From: Mycobacterium sp. OAS707 | Lineage (GTDB): Bacteria; Actinomycetota; Actinomycetes; Mycobacteriales; Mycobacteriaceae | Length of the DNA stretch: 64,000 nucleotides | Direction of reading: 5' to 3' | NCBI RefSeq assembly: GCF_014873705.1 | Contig: NZ_JADBDS010000001.1 | Span: 2,046,001-2,110,000, forward strand | Part shown: piece after piece, positions 15,084-24,389 of the stretch | How the letters are laid out: the number at the start of each line of letters is the position of its first letter | How positions within the stretch are numbered: position 1 is the stretch's first letter | Notes under the pieces: model-generated | What the model saw: only the letters and a program-made list of their open reading frames with translations | What the model was told of the DNA's origin: nothing | Databases searched by the model: none | Program-made: the position numbers and the translations under genes

Positions 15084-18000
15084 TGGACCGCTTCGATCTG
15101 TCCGGTCCGCTGCCCGACCCGTGTTCGACCACGGTGCTGGAAGCAAGTGCGGGCACGGGCAAGACGTTCGCACTGGCCAGCCTCGTCACGCGGTATGTCG
15201 CCGAGGGCGTCGCGACGCTGGACCAGATGCTGCTCATCACGTTCAGCCGCGCGGCAACCCAGGAGCTGCGCGACCGGGTGCGTCGCCAACTCGTCGAAGC
15301 CGCGGCCGCGGAAGAACAGCCCGACCGCCGTCGACGGCTCCGAGATGCATTGGCCGCGTTCGACGCAGCGACGATCGCCACCACGCACCAGTTCTGTCAG
15401 CTGGTGTTGCGTTCGTTGGGTGTCGCGGGCGACACCGACGCAGGGGTGACGCTGGTGGAGAGCCTCGACGAGCTGGTCACCGAGATCGTCGACGACCTGT
15501 ATCTGCGGCACTTCGGCCGCGAGCGTGAGGACCCGCTGTTGGCATACGCCGATGCGCTGCGGTTGGCGCGCGAGGTGGTCAACAAGCCGGCGACCGAACT
15601 GCGGCCCAAAGATCCCGATCCCGATTCGCGCGCCGCAGTCTGCGTGAACTTCGCGAAAGACGTTGTGGCCGAACTGGACAAGCGTAAGCGGCAGCGGGGC
15701 ATCCTCGGCTACGACGACCTGCTGAGCCGCTTGGCTGACGCGCTGGACGCCGACGACTCACCGGCGCAAGTGCGCATGCACCAGCGGTGGCCGATCGTGT
15801 TGGTCGACGAGTTCCAGGACACCGACCCGGTGCAGTGGAAGGTGATCGACCGCGCGTTCAGCGGCCGCTCGACACTGATTCTGATCGGCGACCCGAAGCA
15901 GGCGATCTATTCGTTCCGCGGCGGCGACATCGTCACCTACCTCGACGCGGCCGCAACCGCAGGGGTGCAGAAGACGCTCAGCACGAACTGGCGCAGCGAC
16001 GGCGATCTGGTGCGGCGGTTACAGGTCGTGCTGAAGGGAGCCGAACTCGGCGACCCGCGCATCATCGTGCATGACGTCGACGCCCACCATGTCGGGTCGC
16101 GACTGAAGGGCGCCGGAGATCCGTTCCGGCTTCGGGTGGTACGACGGGAAATACTGGGCCGCAGCGGAACTCGCACACTACTGATCGGCGACCTGCGCTC
16201 GCACATCCCCCGCGATATGGCCGCCGACATCGGCCGCCTCCTGACCGGCGGCGCCACGTTCGACGACAATCGCGTCTGCGCGGGCGACGTCGCGGTCATC
16301 GTCGAGAAGCACGTCGACGCCCGAGCCTGTTACGAGGCGCTGTGCGAAGCGGGCATTCCTGCCGTGTACACCGGCGATTCCGACATCTTCGGGTCCGACG
16401 CAGCCGAGGACTGGCTGTGCCTGCTGGAAGCGTTCGACCAGCCGCACCGACCCGGGATGGTGCGGGCCGCTGCGGCGACGATGTTCTTCGGCGAGACGGC
16501 CGAATCGCTTGTGGCAGGCGGCGACGCGCTGACCGACCGCGTCGCGGAAACCCTGCGGGAGTGGGCAGGCCACGCCCGCGAGCGGGGCGTCGCCGCGATC
16601 TTCGAGGCCGCGCAGCTGAGCGGAATGGGCGACCGCGTGCTGTCGTGGCAAGGCGGCGAACGCTTGATGACGGATCTGTCGCACGTGACGCAGCTGCTGC
16701 AGGAGGCGGCGCATCGCGAGCACTTCAGCCTTCCCGCGCTGCGCGACTGGCTGCGTGCCCAGCGCGACGAGCGAAGTGGCGCAACGGAACGCGCGCGCCG
16801 GCTGGACAACGACGCGGCCGCCGTGCAGGTGATGACGGTGTTCGCCGCCAAGGGCCTGGAGTTCCCGGTCGTGTATCTGCCGTTCGCGTTCAACCGGTAC
16901 GTCCGCGATCCCGAGTTGGTGCTGTACCACGAGGGCGACACCCGATGCCTGCACATCGGCGGCCCCGACAGCCCGGATTACAACGCGGTCGTCAAGCTGG
17001 GGCGGGCCGAGGACGCCAGCGACGACAGCCGACTGACCTACGTCGCGCTGACCCGCGCGCAGGCTCAGGTGGTGGCGTGGTGGGCGCCGTCGAACGACGA
17101 GCCCAACGGCGGGCTGTCGCGGCTGCTGCGGGGCCGCAAGCCGGGCGAGGCCGAGGTGCCGAATTCTGCTCAGCCGGCGAAGATCTCGGATGCCGACGCG
17201 ATGGCGCGGTTGCGGGAATGGGAAGCCGCGGGCGGTCCGGTGATCGAGGACTCCGTGATCGCGCCGATGCCCGAGCTGCCAAGCGCTGTGCCGCCGACGG
17301 ATCTTGACGTCCGCCACTTCCACCGCGGCATCGACACGTCGTGGCGACGCACGTCGTACTCCGGCCTGATCCGCGACGCCGAGGCGACGCCGGTCAGCAG
17401 TGAGCCGGAGGTCGTCGAGTTGGACGACGAGGTCGCCGAGATTCCGGTCGTGGCGTCGGCGGCCGGCGACGATGTGCCCTCACCGATGGCTGACCTGCCC
17501 GCAGGAGCGAAGTTCGGCACGCTGGTGCACGCGGTGCTGGAGACGGCGGACCCGTTCGCGGTCGATCTGGCCGCGGAGCTGGAGACGCAGATCCGCGAGC
17601 ACTCGGTGTGGTGGCCGGTCGACGTCGAACCTGAGGTGTTGGCGGCGGCGATGATTCCGATGCACGACACTCCCGTGGGCCCGCTTGCCGACGGTCTGAC
17701 GCTGCGGCAGATTGGTCTGCGAGACCGCATGTGCGAGATGGACTTCGAATTCCCGTTGGGTGGGGGGCATCTGCGCGACGTCGGCGAGCTGCTGCGGACG
17801 CATCTGCCGAAGGATGACCCGTTGGCGTCGTATGCCGATCGACTGACGGGAGCGGCGCTGGGCGGCCAGCCACTGAACGGGTATCTGTCCGGCTCGGTGG
17901 ACGCGGTGCTGCGAATCGGCGACCGGTATGTGGTCGTCGACTACAAGACGAACTGGCTCGGCGATCCGGCGCGGCCGTTGACCGCCGCGGACTACGCGCA

Positions 18001-18238
18001 GCCGCGGCTGGTCGAGGCGATGCTGCATTCGGACTATCCACTGCAGGCACTGCTGTACAGCGTTGTGCTGCACCGGTTTCTACGGTGGCGGCTGCCCGGA
18101 TACGATCCTGCCACGCATCTCGGCGGCGTGCTGTATCTGTTCCTTCGTGGCATGTGCGGACCGGCCGCCCCGGCCGGGGTGTTCAGTTGGCAGCCGCCGG
18201 TGTCGTTGATCACGGCGGTTTCGGAGCTGGTCGCATGA
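15080..18238 (+). CDS. recB: Exodeoxyribonuclease V subunit beta (RecB helicase-nuclease)
   Basis: A 1052-residue UvrD-type helicase with a C-terminal nuclease. The Walker A motif is LEASAGTGKTFALASL (20-35); Walker B/motif II is VLVDEFQDTDPVQWK near 243-257; helicase motif III/IV has LIGDPKQAIYSFRGGD. The RecB nuclease domain has GYLSGSVDAVL near 934-944 and VVVDYKTNWLG near 951-961, the metal-binding Asp and the DYK triad. The start at 15080 (ATGATG) overlaps the recC stop, and its own stop overlaps the recD start. With RecC and RecD it would process double-strand DNA ends. Confidence 0.95.
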   Translation: MMDRFDLSGPLPDPCSTTVLEASAGTGKTFALASLVTRYVAEGVATLDQMLLITFSRAATQELRDRVRRQLVEAAAAEEQPDRRRRLRDALAAFDAATIATTHQFCQLVLRSLGVAGDTDAGVTLVESLDELVTEIVDDLYLRHFGREREDPLLAYADALRLAREVVNKPATELRPKDPDPDSRAAVCVNFAKDVVAELDKRKRQRGILGYDDLLSRLADALDADDSPAQVRMHQRWPIVLVDEFQDTDPVQWKVIDRAFSGRSTLILIGDPKQAIYSFRGGDIVTYLDAAATAGVQKTLSTNWRSDGDLVRRLQVVLKGAELGDPRIIVHDVDAHHVGSRLKGAGDPFRLRVVRREILGRSGTRTLLIGDLRSHIPRDMAADIGRLLTGGATFDDNRVCAGDVAVIVEKHVDARACYEALCEAGIPAVYTGDSDIFGSDAAEDWLCLLEAFDQPHRPGMVRAAAATMFFGETAESLVAGGDALTDRVAETLREWAGHARERGVAAIFEAAQLSGMGDRVLSWQGGERLMTDLSHVTQLLQEAAHREHFSLPALRDWLRAQRDERSGATERARRLDNDAAAVQVMTVFAAKGLEFPVVYLPFAFNRYVRDPELVLYHEGDTRCLHIGGPDSPDYNAVVKLGRAEDASDDSRLTYVALTRAQAQVVAWWAPSNDEPNGGLSRLLRGRKPGEAEVPNSAQPAKISDADAMARLREWEAAGGPVIEDSVIAPMPELPSAVPPTDLDVRHFHRGIDTSWRRTSYSGLIRDAEATPVSSEPEVVELDDEVAEIPVVASAAGDDVPSPMADLPAGAKFGTLVHAVLETADPFAVDLAAELETQIREHSVWWPVDVEPEVLAAAMIPMHDTPVGPLADGLTLRQIGLRDRMCEMDFEFPLGGGHLRDVGELLRTHLPKDDPLASYADRLTGAALGGQPLNGYLSGSVDAVLRIGDRYVVVDYKTNWLGDPARPLTAADYAQPRLVEAMLHSDYPLQALLYSVVLHRFLRWRLPGYDPATHLGGVLYLFLRGMCGPAAPAGVFSWQPPVSLITAVSELVA

Positions 18239-19842
18239 CGCTGGAACTGGTCGTCGACGACACTGGCTTCTTCGCACCCGCGGATGTCCATGTCGCGCAG
18301 CGACTCACCGCGCTCGGCAAGGAGACCGACGAGCGGGTGGCGTTGGCGGTCGCGCTCGTTGTGCGAGCGTTGCGCGGCGGCTCGGTATGCGTCGACCTGA
18401 CCTCGCCGGAGATGACCGATCTGGCGGCGGCAGTGAAGGCCAGCCCACTGTTGACCGACCCGCCGGTGCTACGTGTCGAGGGGGATCTGCTGTACCTCGA
18501 CAGGTACTGGCTAGAAGAGCAGCAGGTGTGCGACGACATCCGCGCGATGGTCTCGGCCCGACCGACCGAGGTGTCCTCCGACATCGACCGGCTGTTCCCT
18601 GCGGGGTTCGAGGAACAGCGGGTGGCCGCGGAAATCGCTCTGTCGCAAGGGCTGACGGTGTTGACGGGCGGCCCCGGCACCGGCAAGACGACGACGGTGG
18701 CGAGACTGTTGGCGATGCTCGCAAGCGGTGGGCGGTTGCGAATCGCGTTGGCCGCGCCGACAGGCAAGGCGGCGGCGCGCCTGCAGGAGGCGGTGCAGTT
18801 GGAGGTCGGCGCGCTGTCGCAGGCGGATGGAGAGGCGTTGGCGGGCTTGCATGCCACCACGCTGCACAGGCTGCTGGGCAGCAGACCGGATACGTCGGCG
18901 CGGTTCCGGCACAACCGCGGAAATCGGTTGCCGCACGACGTGATCGTCGTCGACGAGACGTCGATGGTGTCGCTGACCATGATGGCCCGGCTGTTGGAGG
19001 CGGTGCGGCCGGACGCAAGGCTCATCCTCGTCGGCGACCCGGATCAGTTGGCGTCGGTGGAAGCGGGCGCGGTACTGGCGGATCTGGTCGACGGATTGGG
19101 CGAAACCAAGATCGCGGCGCTGAAGACGTCGCACCGTTTCGGTAAGTCGATCGGCGCGTTGGCGACCGCGATCCGCGTGGGCGACGCGGACAGAGCGATC
19201 GAGGTATTGCGGGCCGGCGACGAGCACATCGAGTGGATCGACGCCTCGGATCCGCGGGACAAGTTGCGCAATGTGCTTGTCCGACATGCCGTTGCGCTGC
19301 GGACGGCGGCGATCCTTGGCGATGACCGGGCGGCGTTGAAGGTGCTCGATGAACATCGGCTGTTGTGCGCGCACCGGCGGGGGCCATTCGGCGTTACCCA
19401 CTGGAACCGGCAAGTCGAACGCTGGCTGACGGAGGAGACGGGCGATCCGATCTGGTCGTCGTGGTACGCGGGCAGGCCGGTGTTGGTGACAGCCAATGAT
19501 TACGGACTGGGCCTCTACAACGGGGACACGGGTGTGACGGTGGTCCGCGACGATGCGCTGCGAGCGGTCATCGGGGAGACGTCTTTTGCGACGAGTCGCC
19601 TGGCGGATGTCGAGACGATGCACGCGATGACGATCCACAAGAGTCAGGGCAGCCAGTCCGAAGAGGTGACGGTGCTGCTGCCGCAGGAGGATTCGCGGCT
19701 GCTGACGCGAGAGCTCTTCTACACCGCGGTGACGCGCGCAAAGGAACGGGTCCGGGTGGCGGGCTCGGAGGCAGCGCTGCGGACGGCGATCGAGCGGCGG
19801 GCGGTGCGCGCGTCGGGCTTGGCGCAGCGGTTACGCGAGTAG
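18235..19842 (+). CDS. recD: Exodeoxyribonuclease V subunit alpha (RecD helicase)
   Basis: A 535-residue superfamily 1B 5'-3' helicase. Walker A is TGGPGTGKTTTVARLLAML near 143-161, motif Ia LAAPTGKAAARLQEAV, motif II VVDETSMVSL, motif III LVGDPDQLASVEAGAV, and the C-terminal helicase motifs TIHKSQGSQSEEV and LFYTAVTRAKERV. The order recC-recB-recD with 4-base overlaps is conserved in mycobacteria. The last 12 bases overlap the convergent gene at 19831. Confidence 0.95.
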   Translation: MTLELVVDDTGFFAPADVHVAQRLTALGKETDERVALAVALVVRALRGGSVCVDLTSPEMTDLAAAVKASPLLTDPPVLRVEGDLLYLDRYWLEEQQVCDDIRAMVSARPTEVSSDIDRLFPAGFEEQRVAAEIALSQGLTVLTGGPGTGKTTTVARLLAMLASGGRLRIALAAPTGKAAARLQEAVQLEVGALSQADGEALAGLHATTLHRLLGSRPDTSARFRHNRGNRLPHDVIVVDETSMVSLTMMARLLEAVRPDARLILVGDPDQLASVEAGAVLADLVDGLGETKIAALKTSHRFGKSIGALATAIRVGDADRAIEVLRAGDEHIEWIDASDPRDKLRNVLVRHAVALRTAAILGDDRAALKVLDEHRLLCAHRRGPFGVTHWNRQVERWLTEETGDPIWSSWYAGRPVLVTANDYGLGLYNGDTGVTVVRDDALRAVIGETSFATSRLADVETMHAMTIHKSQGSQSEEVTVLLPQEDSRLLTRELFYTAVTRAKERVRVAGSEAALRTAIERRAVRASGLAQRLRE

Positions 19843-20175
19843 CGCGTCCCAGAACGCGGCGTCGTTGTCGGCCTGGCTGGCGATGAGTGCGGCTTCCTCG
19901 CGAAGGTCGAGCACGCGCTGGTGTATCCGATACTCGGTGGAGCGGGGCATCTCGCCGGGGCCATAGCGGCCGCGTTTGAGGCGGATCACTCGGCCGTGCG
20001 CGATCTCGGCGCGCAATGCGTCGGACACCACCTTCGAGGCTCGGCCGGGAATCTCGAAGCATTGGTATTCCAGTGCCTCGATGAGGTCGGCGACGGTCTT
20101 TGCGCCGTGCTGGAACAGAAACATGGTGAGCGCGCAGCGAAGCTCGACGCCGCGGAGCTGTCGTCTGTGTGTCAT
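19831..20175 (-). CDS. Putative winged-helix protein, conserved hypothetical
   Basis: A 114-residue basic protein starting MTHRRQLRGVELRCALTMFL. The segment LFQHGAKTVADLIEALEYQ followed by GRASKVVSDALRAEIAHGRVIRLKRGRYGPGEMP looks like a winged helix: helix, recognition helix, then a basic two-strand wing. It would bind DNA or RNA if so (inference). The C-terminal helix (STEYRIHQRVLDLREEAALIAS) may dimerise. It lies directly after repeat copy 2 and overlaps recD by 12 bases on the other strand. I know it only as a conserved mycobacterial hypothetical. Confidence 0.7.
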   Translation of the reverse strand: MTHRRQLRGVELRCALTMFLFQHGAKTVADLIEALEYQCFEIPGRASKVVSDALRAEIAHGRVIRLKRGRYGPGEMPRSTEYRIHQRVLDLREEAALIASQADNDAAFWDALLA

Positions 20176-20229
20176 GGCTCGACGGTGTCAGGGGCGACCG
20201 ACATCATCGGCGAGCGCCGCCAGGGACAC

Positions 20230-20298
20230 TATGTGAATTGCCCGGCTCTTAGCGACAAAGTCGGCACGAGCGACAAAGTCGCCCAGAGCCGGGCACTT
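20230..20298. repeat. Long intergenic palindromic repeat, copy 2
   Basis: The arms AATTGCCCGGCTCTTAGCGAC (20236-20256) and GTCGCCCAGAGCCGGGCACTT (20278-20298) are inverted with four mismatches. Two GCGAC-AAA-GTCG(C) units lie inside, as in copy 1 but with AAA instead of TTT. The preceding TATGTGAA is identical to copy 1. It sits between the L,D-transpeptidase end (20312) and the winged-helix gene start (20175), both on the minus strand, where it could terminate the transpeptidase transcript. Confidence 0.85.
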
Positions 20299-20311
20299 TA
20301 AATAGTGGCCC

Positions 20312-21580
20312 CTAGGACAGGGCGCTGCCCTTGCGCCACTCGCTCCACGGCATCGTCCAGTCGCCGTTGTCCCACAGCTTCAACGGCGGGCCCCCGGTGT
20401 TCCGTACCTCGACGACATCGCCGGGAACCGAAAAGTCGTAGAACCATGCCGCGTTGTCGCTGTTGAGGTTCAGGCAGCCGTGGCTGGTATCGGTGTTGCC
20501 CTGCGCCCACACCGTCGCGTTGAGCTGGTGCAGATAAATGCCGTCCTTGCTGATGCGCGTGGCATACGGAATCGTCTCGCGATATCCGAGCCGCGAATTG
20601 ATCGGCAGCCCGAACGTCGACGAATCCATGATCACCGGATTGGCCTTGTCCATCACGGTGTAGACACCCGGCGGCGTCCAAAAGCTCAGCGTCGTACCGC
20701 CAATCGTCTCGGTGCCGCCCATACCCATCGAGGTCGGCATCGTGCGGACCAGCTTGCCGTTGTCGTAGACGCTGACCTGCTTGGTGTTGTCATCGGCGAT
20801 CGAGACGTGCGAGTCGCCGATCTTGAACGACACATGCTCGTCCTCTTGGCCGTACAGCCCGTCACCGACAAGGGTGCCGTACAGATTGGCCGACACATCA
20901 ACGGTTGCGCCTGGGGCGTAATACTTTTCGGGCCGCCAGTGCGCGGTCTGATCGTCGAGCCAATTCCACGACCCGGACACGGGCGGGTTGGTCTTGACGA
21001 CGAGGCGGCGTTCGGCGTTGGCCTTGTTCTCGATGGGCTCGTCGAACTTCGCGACGACGACCATGCCGACGCCGTACGTCGCGCCGTCCTGCAGCAGACC
21101 GCCCGCAGTGGTCTCGAGGTACACCTGCGTCTGGTTGCCCGGCGACAGCGTGCTGAAGCTCGACGTCTGGCGCGTCGGCATGCCGTTGGGCCCGCGAGCA
21201 GAAATGCTGAGCGTGTAGGTGCGGCCATAGCCCAGCTGAGCGGTCGGCTTCCACACCGTGCCGTCCGGGGTGAGCACGCCGGGGATCACCTTCCCCGAAT
21301 CACTGCGCATCTCGACGCCGGTGATCGTCCCCGAGGTGGCGGTGACCAGTACGGGACCCGAAGGGCTGACCTCGTCCGCGCCAGGAGCCGGCGCCGTCCA
21401 CACCGCGGCGGGCTGCGGAGCTGTCGGCTTCGAAACCGCCTGCGGAACGGGAGTCGCCGTCACCGTCGGGCAGTGGTCCCCGCATTCAGGGGTGGTTGAC
21501 ACCACGACCCCGCCAAGTACTGCGAGGATGGCGAGCACGACAGCCAGGCAGGCTCCCTGGACACGGCGAGTAGACGTCAA
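20312..21580 (-). CDS. L,D-transpeptidase with Ig-like domains
   Basis: A 422-residue cell-wall enzyme that makes 3-3 cross-links in peptidoglycan. Residues 8-30 form an uncleaved or signal-anchor helix (GACLAVVLAILAVLGGVVV); two Ig-like domains follow (about 60-260), then a YkuD catalytic domain (about 265-395). The active-site signature is HLHQLNATVWAQ then TSHGCLNLN near residue 368, with the catalytic Cys in SHGCLN, matching the mycobacterial Ldt family. A C-terminal Trp-rich tail (WDNGDWTMPWSEW) is typical. The chosen start is TTG at 21580, directly behind GGAGAA; an in-frame upstream ATG at 21634 has no such site. Confidence 0.9.
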   Translation of the reverse strand: MTSTRRVQGACLAVVLAILAVLGGVVVSTTPECGDHCPTVTATPVPQAVSKPTAPQPAAVWTAPAPGADEVSPSGPVLVTATSGTITGVEMRSDSGKVIPGVLTPDGTVWKPTAQLGYGRTYTLSISARGPNGMPTRQTSSFSTLSPGNQTQVYLETTAGGLLQDGATYGVGMVVVAKFDEPIENKANAERRLVVKTNPPVSGSWNWLDDQTAHWRPEKYYAPGATVDVSANLYGTLVGDGLYGQEDEHVSFKIGDSHVSIADDNTKQVSVYDNGKLVRTMPTSMGMGGTETIGGTTLSFWTPPGVYTVMDKANPVIMDSSTFGLPINSRLGYRETIPYATRISKDGIYLHQLNATVWAQGNTDTSHGCLNLNSDNAAWFYDFSVPGDVVEVRNTGGPPLKLWDNGDWTMPWSEWRKGSALS

Positions 21581-21725
21581 GTGTTCTCCGTTGGGGTTCG
21601 GCGAGGGCCGGGACGGCTCATATCCTAGCCACACGCCAGCGGGCTCGCCGCAGCACCGCCGACCAGCACTGATTCGTAATCGTCTTGTTGCGTGGGCGAA
21701 TTCAGGCCTTCACCGTCGAGCTTCG

Positions 21726-22163
21726 CTAAGGCCGCGTGCCGCCCTCACGAGGACCGGGAATCCACGTCAGGAGGTCTTGCACCCCATCGTTGTAAACGAC
21801 GCTGTTGGGGACGTCGCCGACGACGTCGAAGTACAGCTTGCCCGGCGCCGTGCCACCGATGAAGCGGTAGTTGGCGCCGCTCTGCGCGCGGGCGTTGAAC
21901 ATCGTCACCATGGGAACGGCGCCCCGCGCGTCGACGTTCACGACCGCCTCGTACAACTGGCCGTTGTGGGGCACGGCGTCGGAACTCGGATTCAGACCCT
22001 CGACCGTGTACGTGATCGTCGGAAACCCGCTGACCGGATCGAGCAGTGTCTCCGGCTGACCGAATGGCTTGATGTTGCTGGCCGCCGACGCGGGCGCGGT
22101 CGTAGCGACCCCCATGCCGACCGTGATCGCTATGGCGGCGACGGTTCCCGTTAACTTCTTCAT
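21726..22163 (-). CDS. MPT63-family secreted protein, paralog 1
   Basis: A 145-residue exported protein. Residues 1-28 are a signal peptide (MKKLTGTVAAIAITVGMGVATTAPASA). The mature part has the MPT63 (DUF1942) pattern: FNARAQSGANYRFIGG, GKLYFDVVGDVPNSVVYNDGVQDLLTWIPG. MPT63 is a small immunoglobulin-like secreted antigen of mycobacteria with unknown function. A second, longer paralog lies at 23603-24202, also on the minus strand, with near-identical NDGVQDLL ending. This copy lacks the acidic/Gly-rich C-terminal extension of the other. Confidence 0.85.
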   Translation of the reverse strand: MKKLTGTVAAIAITVGMGVATTAPASAASNIKPFGQPETLLDPVSGFPTITYTVEGLNPSSDAVPHNGQLYEAVVNVDARGAVPMVTMFNARAQSGANYRFIGGTAPGKLYFDVVGDVPNSVVYNDGVQDLLTWIPGPREGGTRP

Positions 22164-22251
22164 TGTCCACCCCTGTGTTGTTGCTATGCCGAGTTGGCGT
22201 GGTAGTGCCAGCGGTACCCACAGGGCGGCCGTCAAAACGCAACAACGCAGG

Positions 22252-23016
22252 TCAATCGGGTTTACGGTACGGCCGCCACTGCCCTTCCGGCTGAGCCAGA
22301 CGGTCGCTGATCACTCGCAAGGTCTCCACGTTGTGCCCGTAGCCGAGGTGAGTGCTGTGCACTTCGACGTTCTCGGTCTCGGGCGCAGGCAGGCTCAGGC
22401 AGCACTGCCACGCGACGATGCCGTCGGACTTGCTGTAGATGCAGGTGGTGGGAACCTGAAGCGGCGCCTCCCGCGCAATCCGGGCGGCCTCCGAAACGAC
22501 TTGGCGAGCTTGTGATTTCCGATTCAGCAGCCGCCACATGCGCCACGCGTGAGTGGCTTGGTGGTTGCCGCGGATCGGCGAGCCGAGCGTGATCACCATC
22601 CGCACGTCGTCCGGCTGAGCCCTCGCCAGCTCGCGCGCGAAGATGCCTCCCGCGCTCCAGCCGACCACACTGACTTTGCGTCCGTCATTGCGCGCTCGGA
22701 TGTCGTCGAGCCGGGCAGGCAACTGCTTGATCATCCCCGGCCGGACTCCGAGGTTGGTACCGAGGCGCCAGTCATACGCGCGGTATCCGAGCCTGCGCAG
22801 TAACTGCCTCAGGAACTGAGTGGACGCCGCGCCCGCGAGGAAGCCCGGCAACACCAGTACCGGATGACCGTCCCCCCGCGGCCAGTGCGCCGTCTGGCTC
22901 ACCGCCCGGCGGGCGGCGACATATTCACCGACGGTGCGCCACTCGCGGGCCAGTAACCAGTAGTCCGGCGGCAGGGCGGCCTCGGCGTCGGGCAACTGGT
23001 CACGGTCGTCGCGCAT
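22252..23016 (-). CDS. Alpha/beta hydrolase (lipase/acyltransferase-like)
   Basis: A 254-residue cytosolic-looking alpha/beta hydrolase. HPVLVLPGFLAGAASTQFL carries the oxyanion loop; the nucleophile elbow is VVGWSAGGIFAREL (Ser in G-W-S-A-G). The acid is probably in YSKSDGIVAWQ and the base His in HSTHLGYGHN. Residues RGDGHPVLVLPG and ITLGSPIRGNH resemble PGAP1/lipase-class members. Two adjacent ATGs (23019, 23016) follow GGAG; 23016 has the better spacing. It is divergent from padC across a 64-base gap. The substrate is unknown. Confidence 0.82.
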   Translation of the reverse strand: MRDDRDQLPDAEAALPPDYWLLAREWRTVGEYVAARRAVSQTAHWPRGDGHPVLVLPGFLAGAASTQFLRQLLRRLGYRAYDWRLGTNLGVRPGMIKQLPARLDDIRARNDGRKVSVVGWSAGGIFARELARAQPDDVRMVITLGSPIRGNHQATHAWRMWRLLNRKSQARQVVSEAARIAREAPLQVPTTCIYSKSDGIVAWQCCLSLPAPETENVEVHSTHLGYGHNVETLRVISDRLAQPEGQWRPYRKPD

Positions 23017-23080
23017 CATGTCTCCTACTACCCCGTTTAGGACAGTGTTGGTCGGGCACCCCGGCCTGTCGAGGAGGTAA

Positions 23081-23602
23081 ATGGTGACCAGCGTCGAAAA
23101 CCCCGTTCCACCGCAGGATCTGAGCGGCATCGTGGGGCATCGATTCATCTACACCTATGCCAACGGCTGGCAGTACGAGATGTACGTCAAGAATGACCGC
23201 ACCATCGACTATCGAATACATTCCGGCCACGTCGGCGGCCGTTGGGTGAAGAACCAGGTTGTCGACCTCGTCCAGCTCGACGACGACAGCTTCAAGGTGT
23301 CCTGGACCGAGCCGACCGGTACCTCCGTGGCGGTCAACATCATGCCGAGTAAGCGCCGCCTGCACGGCGTGATCTTCTTCCCGCAATGGATCCGTGAGCA
23401 CGGCGAGCGGACGGTCTGCTTTCAGAATGAGCACCTCGAGCAGATGCACGCGTACCGCGACCAGGGGCCGACGTATCCGATCTACGTCGTCCCGGAATTC
23501 GCCTACATCACCTTGTTCGAGTACGTCGGCGCCGACGACGACTCAGTGATCGACACGGCGCCCAGCCAGCTTCCGGCTGGCTGGGCCGACCGCGTCAATT
23601 GA
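23081..23602 (+). CDS. padC: Phenolic acid decarboxylase
   Basis: A 173-residue protein that matches the PadC family closely along its length: [79 protein letters not shown] and [14 protein letters not shown]. The family decarboxylates ferulic, p-coumaric or caffeic acid to vinyl phenols without a cofactor. The expected Tyr, Arg and Glu of the lipocalin-like barrel are present ([21 protein letters not shown]). The start at 23081 has a perfect GAGGAGG site. Its stop abuts the convergent MPT63-like gene with no gap. It suggests a soil or plant-matter lifestyle. Confidence 0.93.
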   Translation: MVTSVENPVPPQDLSGIVGHRFIYTYANGWQYEMYVKNDRTIDYRIHSGHVGGRWVKNQVVDLVQLDDDSFKVSWTEPTGTSVAVNIMPSKRRLHGVIFFPQWIREHGERTVCFQNEHLEQMHAYRDQGPTYPIYVVPEFAYITLFEYVGADDDSVIDTAPSQLPAGWADRVN

Positions 23603-24202
23603 TCAGCGACGTCCGCCGCCGCCGTTGAACCCTGGCTCAGCCACTTCACCCGGGGTGAGCTCGAAGGGGGCAGGCGCCTCGACTGCAGGAGCGAAGTCGT
23701 TGCCGCCCGTCTCATCGCCGCCGCCGGTCGGGGCGCCCCCGATCTCGTCGGTGGTCTCGCCCGCGACGTCCGGGGCACCGCTGGAGATCGGCTTCGGGGA
23801 GACCCACACCAGCAGATCCTGGACACCGTCGTTGTAGACAACGCTGTTCGGGGTGTCGCCGACGACGTCGAAATAGATCTTGCCGGGGATTCCGCCGCCG
23901 ATGAATCGGTAGTTCTCCCCGCTCTCAGCGCGGGCGTTGAACAGCGCGGCGATGGGAATGCCGCCGTCGTTCGTCACCATCGCTTCATACAACCGGCCGT
24001 TGTGGGGCACCGCGTCAGAGCTCTTCCTCAGTCCCTGAACCGTGTACGTGATCATCGGGTTGCCGTAGACATCGTTGAGTGACTCCGGCGTGCCGAACGT
24101 CTTGATGTTGTTGGCCGCCCCGGCAGGCGCGGCGGTGACTGCACCAAAGCTGAATGCGATTGCTGTGGCGGCTACTACTCCCGCCAGTTTGTTGACCTTC
24201 AC
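23603..24202 (-). CDS. MPT63-family secreted protein, paralog 2 (extended)
   Basis: A 199-residue exported protein with a signal peptide (1-28, MKVNKLAGVVAATAIAFSFG to APAGA). The MPT63 domain spans about 29-140 (FNARAESGENYRFIGG, GKIYFDVVGDTPNSVVYND, GVQDLLVW). Unlike paralog 1 it has a 55-residue Gly/Pro/Glu-rich tail (GAPTGGGDETGGNDF to GFNGGGGRR), probably disordered. The two paralogs share very similar N-terminal halves (NIKxFGxPE, TYTV-GL--SSDAVPHNG-LYEA), showing a recent duplication with padC and the hydrolase between them. Confidence 0.85.
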   Translation of the reverse strand: MKVNKLAGVVAATAIAFSFGAVTAAPAGAANNIKTFGTPESLNDVYGNPMITYTVQGLRKSSDAVPHNGRLYEAMVTNDGGIPIAALFNARAESGENYRFIGGGIPGKIYFDVVGDTPNSVVYNDGVQDLLVWVSPKPISSGAPDVAGETTDEIGGAPTGGGDETGGNDFAPAVEAPAPFELTPGEVAEPGFNGGGGRR

Positions 24203-24295
24203 CTTGACTCCCCTCGTGTGACGACGCTTTAACCTGCGCGAACGTTACCCCTCCGCAGGAAAATCGAAACGCAAATTTCTGATCTTGTTCCGCCC

Positions 24296-24317
24296 GTGTC
24301 GTGTTAACACATGACAC
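24296..24317. promoter_or_regulatory. Nested palindrome, candidate operator
   Basis: GTGTC-GTGTT|AACAC-AT-GACAC: a perfect 10-base palindrome (GTGTTAACAC, 24301-24310) flanked by a second inverted pair GTGTC/GACAC. It is in the AT-richer 187-base region between the MPT63-like gene (minus) and the PIF1-like helicase gene (plus). The binding protein is unknown. Confidence 0.4.
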
Positions 24318-24389
24318 CGCCGCCACAACCACCTCTTTGGCAACATTGACCCCACATGCTGGGCTTCCCGCCGCCGCTACCTTGGTCCG

